Source: JAFGRR01 sp964563855 (GTDB lineage Bacteria; Planctomycetota; Phycisphaerae; UBA1845; Fen-1342). From it: 64,000 nucleotides of DNA. The stretch is from contig CAZLYU010000011.1 in NCBI GenBank assembly GCA_964563855.1, forward strand, positions 10,146 through 74,145, read 5' to 3'. Below, piece by piece: positions 8,577-17,452 of the stretch. Numbering within the stretch: position 1 is the stretch's first letter; every line of letters starts with the position of its first letter. The notes beneath the pieces were generated by a model. It did not search any database, was not told where the DNA came from, and was given only the letters and a program-made list of their open reading frames with translations. The position numbers and the translations under genes were made by a program.

Positions 8577-10007
8577 TCAACTCGGCGCGCCGATCGGCAT
8601 TTGGGATCGGCGCTGTGTGGTGATGACGCGGCGGCGGTCGGTTTCGAACGGGTCGAGCATGAGGGTGACCATGCGATCGACGAGTTGTTTGAGCATTGTG
8701 GGTGGAATTCGGTTGGCGAAGTATCCGACGCACACGGTGAGGCGACCGAGCGCGAACGACGCGTGCATGCTGAATCCGGGGTGCGGCATGAAGGTTGCGT
8801 ATCCGTAGAGGCGGCTGATGGGGCGACCGCAAAAACTATCGAGCGGGTCTTCGGGATCGGCGACGACATCAAACGGGAGCGACGGGACGGTGCCGGCGCC
8901 GCTGCCGCGGGTGGGCTTGCGTCCGGCGCGCATGGCGTTGGCGAGGACGGCTCCGAGATAGGCGGATGGCGTCTCGGCGAGGCAGGCGTAGGACGCGATT
9001 AATTTGAGAATTGACTTGTTGCGGACGTGCGCGGTGACCTGGCGACGGATGGCGTTCATTGATGTACGGATGTCGCGCGCTTCTTCGAGGGTGACGGCGA
9101 CGGGCAGCGAGACCGGCAGGTTCCAGCAGACGGCGTGTGGGTCGTCGAGGAGTCGGCGGTTGTCGATCAGGTACATGCTGGTCATGAGGCCGCGACGCGG
9201 TCGGCGTGTGAGCAAGTCGTAGACGGCGCGAAAGCCGCAGGCGCGGCCGAACTCCGAGAGACGTCGTCTTCCGCCGAACGCTTCGCAGTTGGCGAAGACC
9301 TGTTCGGTTTGCGCGGCGGAGAGTTTGTGAATGTGGATGCGCATCTGACCGAGGTTGGCGGGCAGCGGATCTTCGACGAGATGGACGGGTCGTCCGGGGA
9401 CCATGACGCTTCGTCGTTGGGCGTCGATGAGCATGCGTGCGCGGCGCCAGTGGCTGAGTGGTCGAAGGATTTGGTCGATGTCTTGGCGGTGCTCGTCTCC
9501 GCGGGTTTGGACTTGCGCGACGGGGGTGGGGTCGAAGAAGCATTCGTTCAGTCGCCTGACGATGTAGAAGCCGGCGCGTCCGTCCATGAGCGCGTGGGCC
9601 CAGCGATGGACGATGCGATCGCCGGAGGGGAGTCCGCGGAACAGGTGCAACTCGTAAGGGGCGTGGCGGCGATATTGGATGGGGCGTTGAAAGAGCTTTT
9701 CGATTGCGGCGTGAAACGCGTGCTCGGTGGGCTGCTCGAGCTGGTGCACGACGAGGCCGGCGGATGGGGCTGCGTCGGGCAGGCGCCAATAGGGTCGACC
9801 GCGAAAGTGGGTGAAGTTTGCGCGGGCGTCGAGCACGGGATAGGCGCGGCGGAGTCGCTGAAACGCGGCTGCGAGGCGGTCGGCGTCGAGTTGACCTTCC
9901 ACATCGATGTGGCACTGAATGTGTACGCCGGGCAGATTCAGCCGATGGGCGGCGATGTCGCCGGCGAAGAACAACTGATCGATTGCGCTAGGCCACTGAA
10001 CACGCAC
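8577..10007 (-). CDS. Condensation-domain / wax ester synthase-like acyltransferase (copy C)
   Basis: A 476-residue protein with the architecture of NRPS condensation and WS/DGAT acyltransferases: an early 'IDQLFFAGD' helix, an N-terminal lobe, and the active-site motif HALMDG (residues 138-143). It corresponds to HHxxxDG with the catalytic second His kept and the first replaced by Ala. The GTG at 10007 was chosen because GGAAGG lies 11 bases upstream and because the open frame further upstream only mirrors copy B. It is the third of three tandem homologous genes (copies A and B lie immediately upstream), pointing to local duplication. Such enzymes join an acyl thioester to an alcohol or amine. 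The substrates here are unknown. Confidence 0.75.
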   Translation of the reverse strand: MRVQWPSAIDQLFFAGDIAAHRLNLPGVHIQCHIDVEGQLDADRLAAAFQRLRRAYPVLDARANFTHFRGRPYWRLPDAAPSAGLVVHQLEQPTEHAFHAAIEKLFQRPIQYRRHAPYELHLFRGLPSGDRIVHRWAHALMDGRAGFYIVRRLNECFFDPTPVAQVQTRGDEHRQDIDQILRPLSHWRRARMLIDAQRRSVMVPGRPVHLVEDPLPANLGQMRIHIHKLSAAQTEQVFANCEAFGGRRRLSEFGRACGFRAVYDLLTRRPRRGLMTSMYLIDNRRLLDDPHAVCWNLPVSLPVAVTLEEARDIRTSMNAIRRQVTAHVRNKSILKLIASYACLAETPSAYLGAVLANAMRAGRKPTRGSGAGTVPSLPFDVVADPEDPLDSFCGRPISRLYGYATFMPHPGFSMHASFALGRLTVCVGYFANRIPPTMLKQLVDRMVTLMLDPFETDRRRVITTQRRSQMPIGAPS

Positions 10008-10039
10008 GGGATTGACGCCCTTCCATTCGCTGCGCGTGG

Positions 10040-11395
10040 CTAGAGCGGCGCGCGGAGCCACGCAACGTAGTCGTCGAGCCAGTCGGCCAGACGAACGGGA
10101 GAGACCACTTGGTCGTAGCAGACGCCGACGAGGGCGGCGCCATGGGGCGTGAGGTTGGCCTCGACACACCATCCGATGACCGGGACCGGGGCCCGACACG
10201 CCCACATTCCGTTGAACGATACACCGCAAAACTGGTCGCGCGGAGGGCTCCAGAGGGGAAGCAGGCCGAGCGGCGCGCAGGGCGCGACGCCGGCGCCGTA
10301 ACGGAGGCCGGGCGTGGGCGGGTCGGTCAGGCGGCTTCGGATGATGCGAGCGACGTAGGCGGTTGGCGTGCGGGTGATGAGTGCGAGGCGGGCGATCTGC
10401 TGCTCGGCGGTGTGATGGCGGCGGTGGGCGGTGATCTGTCGGCGGAGGGCGATCGCGGAGGCGACTCGGTCGCGGGCTTGGCGGACGGAGAGATAGAGCG
10501 GGGCCGCGGTGATGAGGTTCCAACAGACCGGCGTGGGCGCAGCGAGGCGGCGGCGGTGGTCGGTGAGGGCGGTGAGGGTGACCGCGGCGTCGGGACCTGC
10601 GTCGGCCCAGTCGGCGACGGTGCGCGCGGCGCAGGCGCGGAGCCAGTCGGAGAGTCTGCGGGGGGCGTTGAGCGCGGCGGCGCGGGCTTCGACGGTTCGC
10701 CATTGGTCGTGCGGGATGGGGCGGATGATGAGTCGCAAGCGGCCGAATTGCGGATTGCGGGGGGCGGCCCAGAGGGCGCAGCGATCGCCGCGGGAGGCGA
10801 AGTCGGCGGCGCGGGGGGTGAGGCGGTCGCGCCAGAGGCGGAGTGATTGGGGGGCGAGCTCGCGATAGGGGTTGCGTTGCTCGTCGCCGAGCGAGGTGAC
10901 TTGGTGTGCGTCGGGATGTGCGGTGTACGTTTCGTTGAGTGTTTCGAGCAATGCGAAGGCGCCGGGCCCGTCGGCGAGGGCGTGAGTCCAGCGGAGGACG
11001 ACTGTGTCTTGGCTGGGACTGCGGAGGAGGTGTAGCTGGAGCGGGGCCTCGGCGCGGGTTTCGATGCGGCGGTTGAAGATCGCTTCGCATGCGGTGTGGA
11101 CGTGGGAGGCGTCCGGCAGCGTTTGCGTGAGAAGCCGGCTGGCTGGGGTGGATTGCGTCGGCAATCGCCAGCGTGGGAGGCCGGTGAGCGGGTGTGTTGC
11201 GCGGCGGGCGGCGGTTGCGGGGTAGCGTCGTTGGAGTACGGTGAAGGCGTGCTGGAGGCGGTGGGGGTCGAGAGGTCCGTTGAGTTCTACGGCGGCGATC
11301 GCGGCGGCGCCGGGGAGGCTGGGAGCGCAGGCGTCGTCGGCGGCGAAGTAGAGCCGGTCGAGCGGCGATGCGTCTTGGAAGCGCGGGGTTGGCAT
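10040..11395 (-). CDS. Condensation-domain / wax ester synthase-like acyltransferase (copy B)
   Basis: A 451-residue homologue of its two neighbours, beginning with the shared SPLDRLYFAADD helix. The active-site motif HALADG is at residues 138-143, the same position as in copy C. Further shared blocks are GDEQRNPYRE after the motif, VCWNLI in the C-terminal lobe and a final NLTPHGAALVGVCYD region. The ATG at 11395 starts four bases after the stop codon of copy A, so the two are almost certainly co-transcribed. The family catalyses acyl transfer from a thioester carrier to a hydroxyl or amine, with the His acting as general base. The cluster context suggests esterification of a lipid scaffold. 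Specificity cannot be read. Confidence 0.75.
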   Translation of the reverse strand: MPTPRFQDASPLDRLYFAADDACAPSLPGAAAIAAVELNGPLDPHRLQHAFTVLQRRYPATAARRATHPLTGLPRWRLPTQSTPASRLLTQTLPDASHVHTACEAIFNRRIETRAEAPLQLHLLRSPSQDTVVLRWTHALADGPGAFALLETLNETYTAHPDAHQVTSLGDEQRNPYRELAPQSLRLWRDRLTPRAADFASRGDRCALWAAPRNPQFGRLRLIIRPIPHDQWRTVEARAAALNAPRRLSDWLRACAARTVADWADAGPDAAVTLTALTDHRRRLAAPTPVCWNLITAAPLYLSVRQARDRVASAIALRRQITAHRRHHTAEQQIARLALITRTPTAYVARIIRSRLTDPPTPGLRYGAGVAPCAPLGLLPLWSPPRDQFCGVSFNGMWACRAPVPVIGWCVEANLTPHGAALVGVCYDQVVSPVRLADWLDDYVAWLRAPL

Positions 11396-11398
11396 GCT

Positions 11399-12760
11399 TC
11401 AGGCCTGGCCGCTGAGCAGGCGGGTGACGAGACGGTCGAGGAATGCTTGTATGCGGTGCGTCGGGATGCGGGAGGTTAGGTGCGGGCAGGTGATGTTCAG
11501 TCGGTCGGCGGTGAGATTGACCTCGATCGAGAAGCCGGTGTCGGGCATGACGGTGCGGAAGCCGTAGTAGTTGCTGACAGGGACGCCGAGCAGTGTGTCG
11601 CCGAACTGAGGTCCGACGAAGCCGAGCGGGAGTGAGGGGCGAGGCGTTGGGGTCCAGCCGCTGGCACGCTGCGTGTGGGGTTTTACGGCGGCGGTGAGGT
11701 AGGCGGTGGGCGTTTGCATGAGCAATCCGAGGGCGGCAAGGCGCCTGCGGATGGCGTCGTTGGCGACGTGGGACGCCATCTGGTCGCGGAGTCGATCAGC
11801 GGCGAGGCCGACGTCGTGGAGGTCGGCGATTTGCAGCGTGAGCGGCGCGGCGCCGGTGAAGTTCCAGAGCACGGGGGGGGCGCCGCGTTGGCGACGTCGC
11901 AGGTCGACGAGGTTGGCGGTTGTGATCCACCCGTCGCGGGCGCCGGTGAGGTCGCACAGTGCGCGGGCGGCGCAGATGCGCACGAAGTCAACCGAGCGAC
12001 CGAAGCCGCACAAGCGGAGTGCGGTGCGGTTTACGCCTTCCAGTTGATCGCTGGAGAGTTCGCGGCGGACGTAGTCGAGCTGGCCGAGTTGGGGGGGCGG
12101 GCGGTGCGGGGCGAGGTAGACGGTGGCGGCGCTACGGGGCGGGGCGTGTTCGTCGCGTGCGAGCAGGGCGCGGCAGGCGTCGCGTCGGGTGATGCCTTTG
12201 GTGAGCGTGGCGAAGTCTTGGCGGTGTTCGTCGCCGAGGCTGGAGGATGCGGTGAGGCGTCCGGCGAGGAGATCATCGACCGCGAGCGCGAAGAGCGCGG
12301 CGCCGCGGGCGTCGACGCGGGCGTGAGGGGTGCGGAGGACGAGGACGTCTGGTCCGGAGGCGGGTCGCAGCACGTGGAACGCGATGCTGCGTCCGTCGAA
12401 GAGATCGTCGCGGCGATTGGCGAGCGAGAGGATCGCGTTGCGGGAGGCGTCGGGGTGGTTCTGCAGGTGGTGGAGATGAAGGAAGCGGTCGACGTCGCAG
12501 GGGGCGTCGTGCCGCCAGCACGGCAGGCCCGTGATGCGATCGAAGATGAGTCGGCCGCGAATGGATGGATAGAGCGTGAAGACGGCGCCGACGGCGCTGC
12601 GGAGGCGAGCCATGTCGATGCGATCGGCGAGTTCGATGACGAGTACGAGGCGGGCGCCCGAGAGGCCGGCGCGGCGCAACACACGGTCGGCGACCAGGAA
12701 GAGCCGGTCGAGCGGGTTGAGCACCTGGTGACTCACGCCGGTTTGATCGTTGTGGAACAT
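11399..12760 (-). CDS. Condensation-domain-like acyltransferase homologue with altered motif (copy A)
   Basis: A 453-residue protein, first gene of the minus-strand cluster. It shares the NPLDRLFLVAD opening, the GDEHRQDF block and the VLWNFTGAAPL block with copies B and C. The active-site motif reads HARVDARG (from H146): the His and Asp of HxxxDG are present, but the glycine right after Asp is displaced by two residues, so activity may be changed. The ATG at 12760 matches the N-terminal length of the paralogues. A GTG at 12835 would add 25 residues, and neither has a convincing ribosome site. It diverges from the DNA glycosylase gene at 12919, so the cluster promoter should lie between 12760 and 12919. 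Confidence 0.7.
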   Translation of the reverse strand: MFHNDQTGVSHQVLNPLDRLFLVADRVLRRAGLSGARLVLVIELADRIDMARLRSAVGAVFTLYPSIRGRLIFDRITGLPCWRHDAPCDVDRFLHLHHLQNHPDASRNAILSLANRRDDLFDGRSIAFHVLRPASGPDVLVLRTPHARVDARGAALFALAVDDLLAGRLTASSSLGDEHRQDFATLTKGITRRDACRALLARDEHAPPRSAATVYLAPHRPPPQLGQLDYVRRELSSDQLEGVNRTALRLCGFGRSVDFVRICAARALCDLTGARDGWITTANLVDLRRRQRGAPPVLWNFTGAAPLTLQIADLHDVGLAADRLRDQMASHVANDAIRRRLAALGLLMQTPTAYLTAAVKPHTQRASGWTPTPRPSLPLGFVGPQFGDTLLGVPVSNYYGFRTVMPDTGFSIEVNLTADRLNITCPHLTSRIPTHRIQAFLDRLVTRLLSGQA

Positions 12761-12918
12761 CACGGAGCGAGGTTGTAACGCCACGGCGTCTCGAGGTGTA
12801 GCTGTTCGGCGGGCGGGTTCGGGCGCGGAGGCCACGGGTTCTTGCGGATTTTTCGGATCGTGATTGGTTAAGATGGTTGGCGAGCCAGTTCTCTTCTTTC
12901 GCTTCGCCGGCCGTGATC

Positions 12919-13908
12919 ATGCCGGAACTTCCCGACATTCAGGCGTATCGCTTAGCGCTCACGCAGCGGTTGCTGAACGAGCCGTTGCGGCGCGTGCGGG
13001 TGCTCAGCCCGTTCGTGCTGCGTACGTTCGAGCCGCCGATTGAGTCGCTGGTTGGGCGTTGCGTGACTGGGGTGGAGCGGCTTGGCAAGCGGATCGTGCT
13101 GAAGTTTGGCGCTGTCGCTGCGAGCGGCGACATGGAGCACGCCTTGGGGGAACGGGCGCGCGGCGCGGGCGAGCCGACCGCGCGGCTGGCGGCGGGTGCT
13201 CCGGCGGAACCTGAGTTGTTTTTGGTCGTTCATCTGATGATCGCGGGTCGCTTGCGATGGCTGGGGTCTGACGCGCGGCTGCCGGGCCGGATTACGCTCG
13301 CGGTGTTGACGTTCGACCACGGGAAGCTGGTGCTGGTGGAGTCGAGTCAGAAGAAGCGGGCGGGTCTGCATGTGGTCGCGAGCGCCGCGGCGCTGCGCGA
13401 CCATGACCCGGGCGGACTGGACCCGCTGGCGTGCTCGTTCGAGGAGTTTGCGGCGCGACTGCGTCGTGAGAATCGCACGTTGAAGCGCGGCTTGACCGAT
13501 CCGCGGGTGCTGGACGGGATCGGGAACGCTTACTCAGACGAGATTTTGCATGCGGCGCGTCTGTCGCCGCTGGCGCAGACCCGCACATTGAGTGACGACG
13601 CGATGCGACAGCTTTTTGAGGCGACGCGCGAGATTCTGGGTTGCTGGATCGCGGCGCTTGAGCAGCGGTTTGGGCGCAAGTTTCCCGGACCGGGGGAGAT
13701 TACGGCGTTTCGGCCGGAGTTTGCGGTGCATGGGAAGTTTGAGCAGCCATGCCCGGTGTGCGGCGCGCCGGTGCAGCGGATTCGGTATGCGGAACACGAG
13801 ACGAACTATTGCGCGGGGTGCCAGACCAACGGACGCATACTCGCCGATCGGTCGCTGTCGCGGCTGTTGAAAGATGATTGGCCGCGGACGGTTGACGACG
13901 TTTCTTGA
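12919..13908 (+). CDS. Fpg/Nei family DNA glycosylase
   Basis: A 329-residue base-excision repair glycosylase/AP lyase. It starts MPELPDIQ: after Met removal Pro2 is the Schiff-base nucleophile and Glu3 the general acid. DGIGNAYSDEIL is the helix-two-turn-helix region. A C-terminal zinc finger follows, with CPVCG and CAGC pairs and then NGRILADRSLSRLL carrying the Arg that contacts the lesion. The ATG at 12919 is fixed by the need for Pro at position 2. The protein is longer than the usual 270 residues because of an Ala/Glu-rich insertion around residues 75-95 in the N-terminal domain. MPELPD rather than MPELPE leaves open whether it is MutM (8-oxoguanine) or a Nei-like enzyme. Confidence 0.9.
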   Translation: MPELPDIQAYRLALTQRLLNEPLRRVRVLSPFVLRTFEPPIESLVGRCVTGVERLGKRIVLKFGAVAASGDMEHALGERARGAGEPTARLAAGAPAEPELFLVVHLMIAGRLRWLGSDARLPGRITLAVLTFDHGKLVLVESSQKKRAGLHVVASAAALRDHDPGGLDPLACSFEEFAARLRRENRTLKRGLTDPRVLDGIGNAYSDEILHAARLSPLAQTRTLSDDAMRQLFEATREILGCWIAALEQRFGRKFPGPGEITAFRPEFAVHGKFEQPCPVCGAPVQRIRYAEHETNYCAGCQTNGRILADRSLSRLLKDDWPRTVDDVS

Positions 13909-13944
13909 GTATGACGGTCTGTGCGGGGGCCTGCTGCTGATGAT

Positions 13945-15888
13945 TTAGGGGGAGAAGGCGCGTTGGAACCAGGCGGCGTCGATGAGGTCGACGTCGCGAT
14001 CGCCGTCGGCGTCGCCGTTGCGACAGAAGTTCGTGGCGACGAAGTCGCTGTCGGGTCCGCCGAAGCAGAATTGCAGTCGGGCGAAGTCGGCGTTGTCGGT
14101 GTCGCTGTCGGCGTCGAAGTCGCCGCCGGTGAGGGTGACGGCGAAGTTGTCGAAACGGCCGCCGCTTGCGAGGGCGGGGTTGGGGAAGGTGTGGGTGTAG
14201 CCGAGGCCGAATTGTCCGTAGGCGCGCAGGGTGCTCTGGTGCTCGGCGATCACGTTTCCATCGACGCGGTAGCGGATCATGTCGCCTTGAACTTCGATGC
14301 GGAACTGGCGCCACCGCGAGGTGGGCATCAGTAGCGGCTGCTGGAGATAGTCGGCCCATTGGCCGTTCTGATAGGCGCCGGCGCGAATGCGGCCGGTATT
14401 GGTGTCGAAGGTGAGCGCGTAGCCGACACCGTCATTCAAGCCGAAGCCGCCGACGCCGCTGTCGCGTGCGAAGACGCCGACGCGCTCGTAGCCGCTATTG
14501 GCGACATCGGGGCGATAGTCGCAGTAGACGTGGGCATGCACGGCGTAGTCGGCGGCGGCGAGCTGCCCGAGGCGGGTGCTCGCGGTGGTCTGACTGGCGT
14601 TGGTGAGATGCAGCACCTGGCCATCGCCGCCGTCGGGGGCGTTGGGTGTGAAGGGGACGACGTCGTGCGGTCGATAGCGATCATCCCAGTTGAGTTGGCG
14701 GCCGTCTGAAGAGAAGAGGTCTTGCGCGGGAATGCCGCTGGGGCTGCGATCTTCGACGAGCATGACGCAGTTGGCGACGAATCGTTCGCCGCCTGAATCG
14801 GAGGGTGTGTTGCGGACATCGCCGTCGACGACCAGGGTCGTAGACCCCCCACCGTCGAGGTTGATCGCGAATTGGGCGTGGAGTTCGTCGATGAGGAAGG
14901 TCGCCATGTCCTGGAAGGTCATGCCGATGCTGGCGGAAGAACGACCGTCGACCGTCATGAAGATCCAGTGTTCTTCATTCCAGGCCAGGACGGTGCGTGG
15001 GTGGCGCTGGGTTGAGAAGTTGTACTGCGACCAGTTGCTGGTGTTGGCGGCGCCATTGGCGACCAGATAGCCGACGCCGGTGATTGCAAGGTCGACGGTG
15101 TTGAGAAGGGGCGGGGGCGCGGCGAAGTCGAGTTCGAGCGTGTCGCCGACGGAGACGTGCTGATCGATGAGGTCGCGATTGGCGTCGTCGGCCAGGATGA
15201 GCAATCCGCCGACGGGCACGCTGATGTTCCCGGCCTCGGTGTCGCGGTAGATGTTAGCGAGGCGTCCGCGCACGGTTTTGCCCATGCGGGGCGGATAGGT
15301 GACGTCGTTCAACAGCAGCGCGATGGGCCTTGCGAGGGCGGCCCCGGTGACGGCCTTCCAGGTCTCGGTGTAGACGGTGACCTGCGAGGCCTGCGCCGCG
15401 CGGTTGTAGCGATCAATCGGGAGCGTCGCGCCGTCGGTGAAACGTAGTGTTGACGGGCGATGCGCGATGTCTTCGAGAACGTGGGCGCGCTGGTCGGCGG
15501 TGATGACCGCGGTGTCGTGTGTGCTGCTGGGCATCTCGAGGGGCTCGCCGCTCGAGGCGGTGAAGCCGATGATGTCGGGAGTTGTGCCATAGAACGAGGC
15601 ATTGACGGCGGCGAGGACATCGGTGGTCGACGATTCGTAGCTGGCGGCCATGTCGCTGGTGCGGGCGCGCGTGGAGAAATCTCGGCGCTGCGACGGCCAC
15701 CCGACGCGTAACTGGTACTCCGGGCGATTGCGTTCGGCCGTGACGACGAAAACGCGACGCGGACCGGCCAGCGTGTACTCGGAGTAGGTGACGCCGGGGG
15801 CGACGGTTTCGGTTGTGTCGGGGGCGGCGAGGGCCGTGAGGGGGCATGCCAGGAGGCAGGCCGTCAGTCGTCGCAGGATTGTGGTCAT
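13945..15888 (-). CDS. Secreted phosphodiester glycosidase family protein with dockerin-like tail
   Basis: A 647-residue exported protein. Residues 1-21 form a signal peptide ending in ALA. The N-terminal half belongs to the phosphodiester glycosidase (NAGPA-like) family: AAVNASFYG early and the diagnostic NLDGGGSTTLVV near residue 345. The middle (about residues 410-570) looks like a jelly-roll lectin/LamG-type module (YALTFDTNTGRIRAG, WRQFRIEVQGDMIRYRVDG). The last 60 residues carry two Asp-rich calcium-loop-type repeats, DFDADSDTDNADFARLQ and DADGDRDVDLIDAAWFQ, as in dockerin-like modules of planctomycete exoproteins. It probably cleaves a sugar phosphodiester or glycan outside the cell. 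The exact substrate is unknown. It stands alone between two convergently and divergently oriented repair genes. Confidence 0.75.
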   Translation of the reverse strand: MTTILRRLTACLLACPLTALAAPDTTETVAPGVTYSEYTLAGPRRVFVVTAERNRPEYQLRVGWPSQRRDFSTRARTSDMAASYESSTTDVLAAVNASFYGTTPDIIGFTASSGEPLEMPSSTHDTAVITADQRAHVLEDIAHRPSTLRFTDGATLPIDRYNRAAQASQVTVYTETWKAVTGAALARPIALLLNDVTYPPRMGKTVRGRLANIYRDTEAGNISVPVGGLLILADDANRDLIDQHVSVGDTLELDFAAPPPLLNTVDLAITGVGYLVANGAANTSNWSQYNFSTQRHPRTVLAWNEEHWIFMTVDGRSSASIGMTFQDMATFLIDELHAQFAINLDGGGSTTLVVDGDVRNTPSDSGGERFVANCVMLVEDRSPSGIPAQDLFSSDGRQLNWDDRYRPHDVVPFTPNAPDGGDGQVLHLTNASQTTASTRLGQLAAADYAVHAHVYCDYRPDVANSGYERVGVFARDSGVGGFGLNDGVGYALTFDTNTGRIRAGAYQNGQWADYLQQPLLMPTSRWRQFRIEVQGDMIRYRVDGNVIAEHQSTLRAYGQFGLGYTHTFPNPALASGGRFDNFAVTLTGGDFDADSDTDNADFARLQFCFGGPDSDFVATNFCRNGDADGDRDVDLIDAAWFQRAFSP

Positions 15889-16018
15889 GATTGCTTCTCA
15901 AGCCTCCAAGTATCTCTGGCGGAAACGATATCGCGCGGCGCTGCGGTTCGCGAGTTTTGAATCGCCTGCGGCGCTAGCATCTGAACGCCGGTCATCGTTT
16001 GAAGGAAGGAGAGCTGGG

Positions 16019-17452
16019 TTGCGACCTTTGGTGTGGTTTCGAGCTGATCTGCGGGTGTCGGACAACACGGCGCTGTATGAAGCGTGCGAGCTGGCTGAGC
16101 GGGGCGTGATCGGTGTGTTCCTGATCGCGGCTGACCAGTGGCGCGAGCATGACTGGGGGGCGATGAAGGTGGACTTCGTGCGGCGCAACGTGGCGGAGCT
16201 GCGCGATGCGCTGCGTGAGCGGAACATCCCGCTGCTCATTCGCGACGTGCCGCGCTTTGACGACGCGGCGGCGGTATTGCTCGAGTTGGCTGAGGAGCAC
16301 GCGTGCGACGCGTTGCTGTTCAATCGTGAGTATGAAGTCAACGAGCGGCATCGGGACAAGGCCGTGATGACGGCGTTTCGCGACAGTGATCGCGAAGTGC
16401 GCGTCTTTGACGATCAAACGGTGATCGCGCCGGGCGACGTGTGCACCAATGACGGCGGCTGGTATAGCGTGTACTCGCCGTTCCGGCGGAAGTGGGTGGG
16501 CGTTTTCAAGGAGTCGCTGGCGTTTCAGGTGCTGGGGAAGCCGAAGAAGCAAGGGGAGATGGTTGCGAAGGCGGATGAGGCGCCCGCGTCGATTGCTGGG
16601 TTTGACGGGGAGGCGCGCGACGATTTGTGGCCGGCTGGCGAGCGCACCGCGCAGAAGCAATTGGACGACTTTATCAGCGAGCGCGGGCGGGACTATAAGG
16701 ATGATCGCGATTATCCCGGCATCGAGGGGACGAGCCGCTTGTCGGCCTATTTGGCGCACGGGGTGGTCTCGCCGCGGCAGTGTCTGGCGGCGGCGCTGGA
16801 GGCGAATCAGAACAAGATCGACAGCGGGCAGCGCGGTTTGAAGCACTGGATCGACGAACTGATCTGGCGGGAGTTTTACAAGAGCGTGCTGATGGGTTGG
16901 CCGCGGGTATGCATGGGTCGCGCCTTTCGACCGGAGACGGAAGCGTTGACGTGGAATGACGACGCGGAGCTGTTCGAAGCGTGGTGCGAAGGGCGGACGG
17001 GTGTGCCGCTGGTTGACGCGGGGATGCGTCAGTTGCGCGAGGAAGGCTGGATGCATAATCGCGTGCGGATGGTCGCGGCGATGTACTTAACGAAAGATTG
17101 TTTTATTGACTGGCGCAAGGGCGAGCGGTGGTTCATGCAACACCTGGTTGACGGCGACCTGGCGTCGAACAACGGCGGTTGGCAGTGGTCGGCTTCGACC
17201 GGCACCGATGCGGCCCCCTACTTCCGTATGTTCAACCCCTTTACACAAGGCAAGCGGTTTGATCCTGAAGGGGTGTATATACGGCGGTATGTCGAGGAGT
17301 TGCGGGAGGTGGGCGACGATTTGATTCATGAGCCGCATAAGGCGGATGAGGATCGCGACGGGGATCAGCGTGGTGGGTATCCGGCGCCGCTGGTGGATCA
17401 TAAGGCGGCTCGTGATCGGGTTATGGCCGCTTTTCAGGGGTTGAAGGATTAG
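16019..17452 (+). CDS. phrB: Deoxyribodipyrimidine photolyase (class I CPD type)
   Basis: A 477-residue photolyase that uses light to split cyclobutane pyrimidine dimers. The N-terminal alpha/beta antenna domain begins PLVWFRADLRVSDNTAL. The FAD-binding helical domain shows GTSRLSAYLAHGVVSPRQC, WIDELIWREFYK, GMRQLREEGWMHNRVRM and LASNNGGWQWSASTG, all hallmarks of class I CPD photolyases. The start is set by the ribosome site: GAAGGAAGGAG ends seven bases before a TTG at 16019, giving a length close to the 472 residues of the E. coli enzyme. The frame is open further upstream, but that sequence is not family-like. It is transcribed divergently from the secreted glycosidase gene. Confidence 0.95.
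   Translation: MRPLVWFRADLRVSDNTALYEACELAERGVIGVFLIAADQWREHDWGAMKVDFVRRNVAELRDALRERNIPLLIRDVPRFDDAAAVLLELAEEHACDALLFNREYEVNERHRDKAVMTAFRDSDREVRVFDDQTVIAPGDVCTNDGGWYSVYSPFRRKWVGVFKESLAFQVLGKPKKQGEMVAKADEAPASIAGFDGEARDDLWPAGERTAQKQLDDFISERGRDYKDDRDYPGIEGTSRLSAYLAHGVVSPRQCLAAALEANQNKIDSGQRGLKHWIDELIWREFYKSVLMGWPRVCMGRAFRPETEALTWNDDAELFEAWCEGRTGVPLVDAGMRQLREEGWMHNRVRMVAAMYLTKDCFIDWRKGERWFMQHLVDGDLASNNGGWQWSASTGTDAAPYFRMFNPFTQGKRFDPEGVYIRRYVEELREVGDDLIHEPHKADEDRDGDQRGGYPAPLVDHKAARDRVMAAFQGLKD

Noticed and set aside
10008..11090. Upstream extension of the copy C reading frame to 11090
   Set aside because: The extension is Arg/Pro-rich and lies entirely opposite in frame to copy B, which has the conserved motifs. 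The GTG at 10007 with GGAAGG explains the true start.
15788..16018. Longer photolyase starting upstream of 16019
   Set aside because: The extra residues are not family-like and overlap the secreted glycosidase gene. The TTG at 16019 has a strong ribosome site and gives the expected length.
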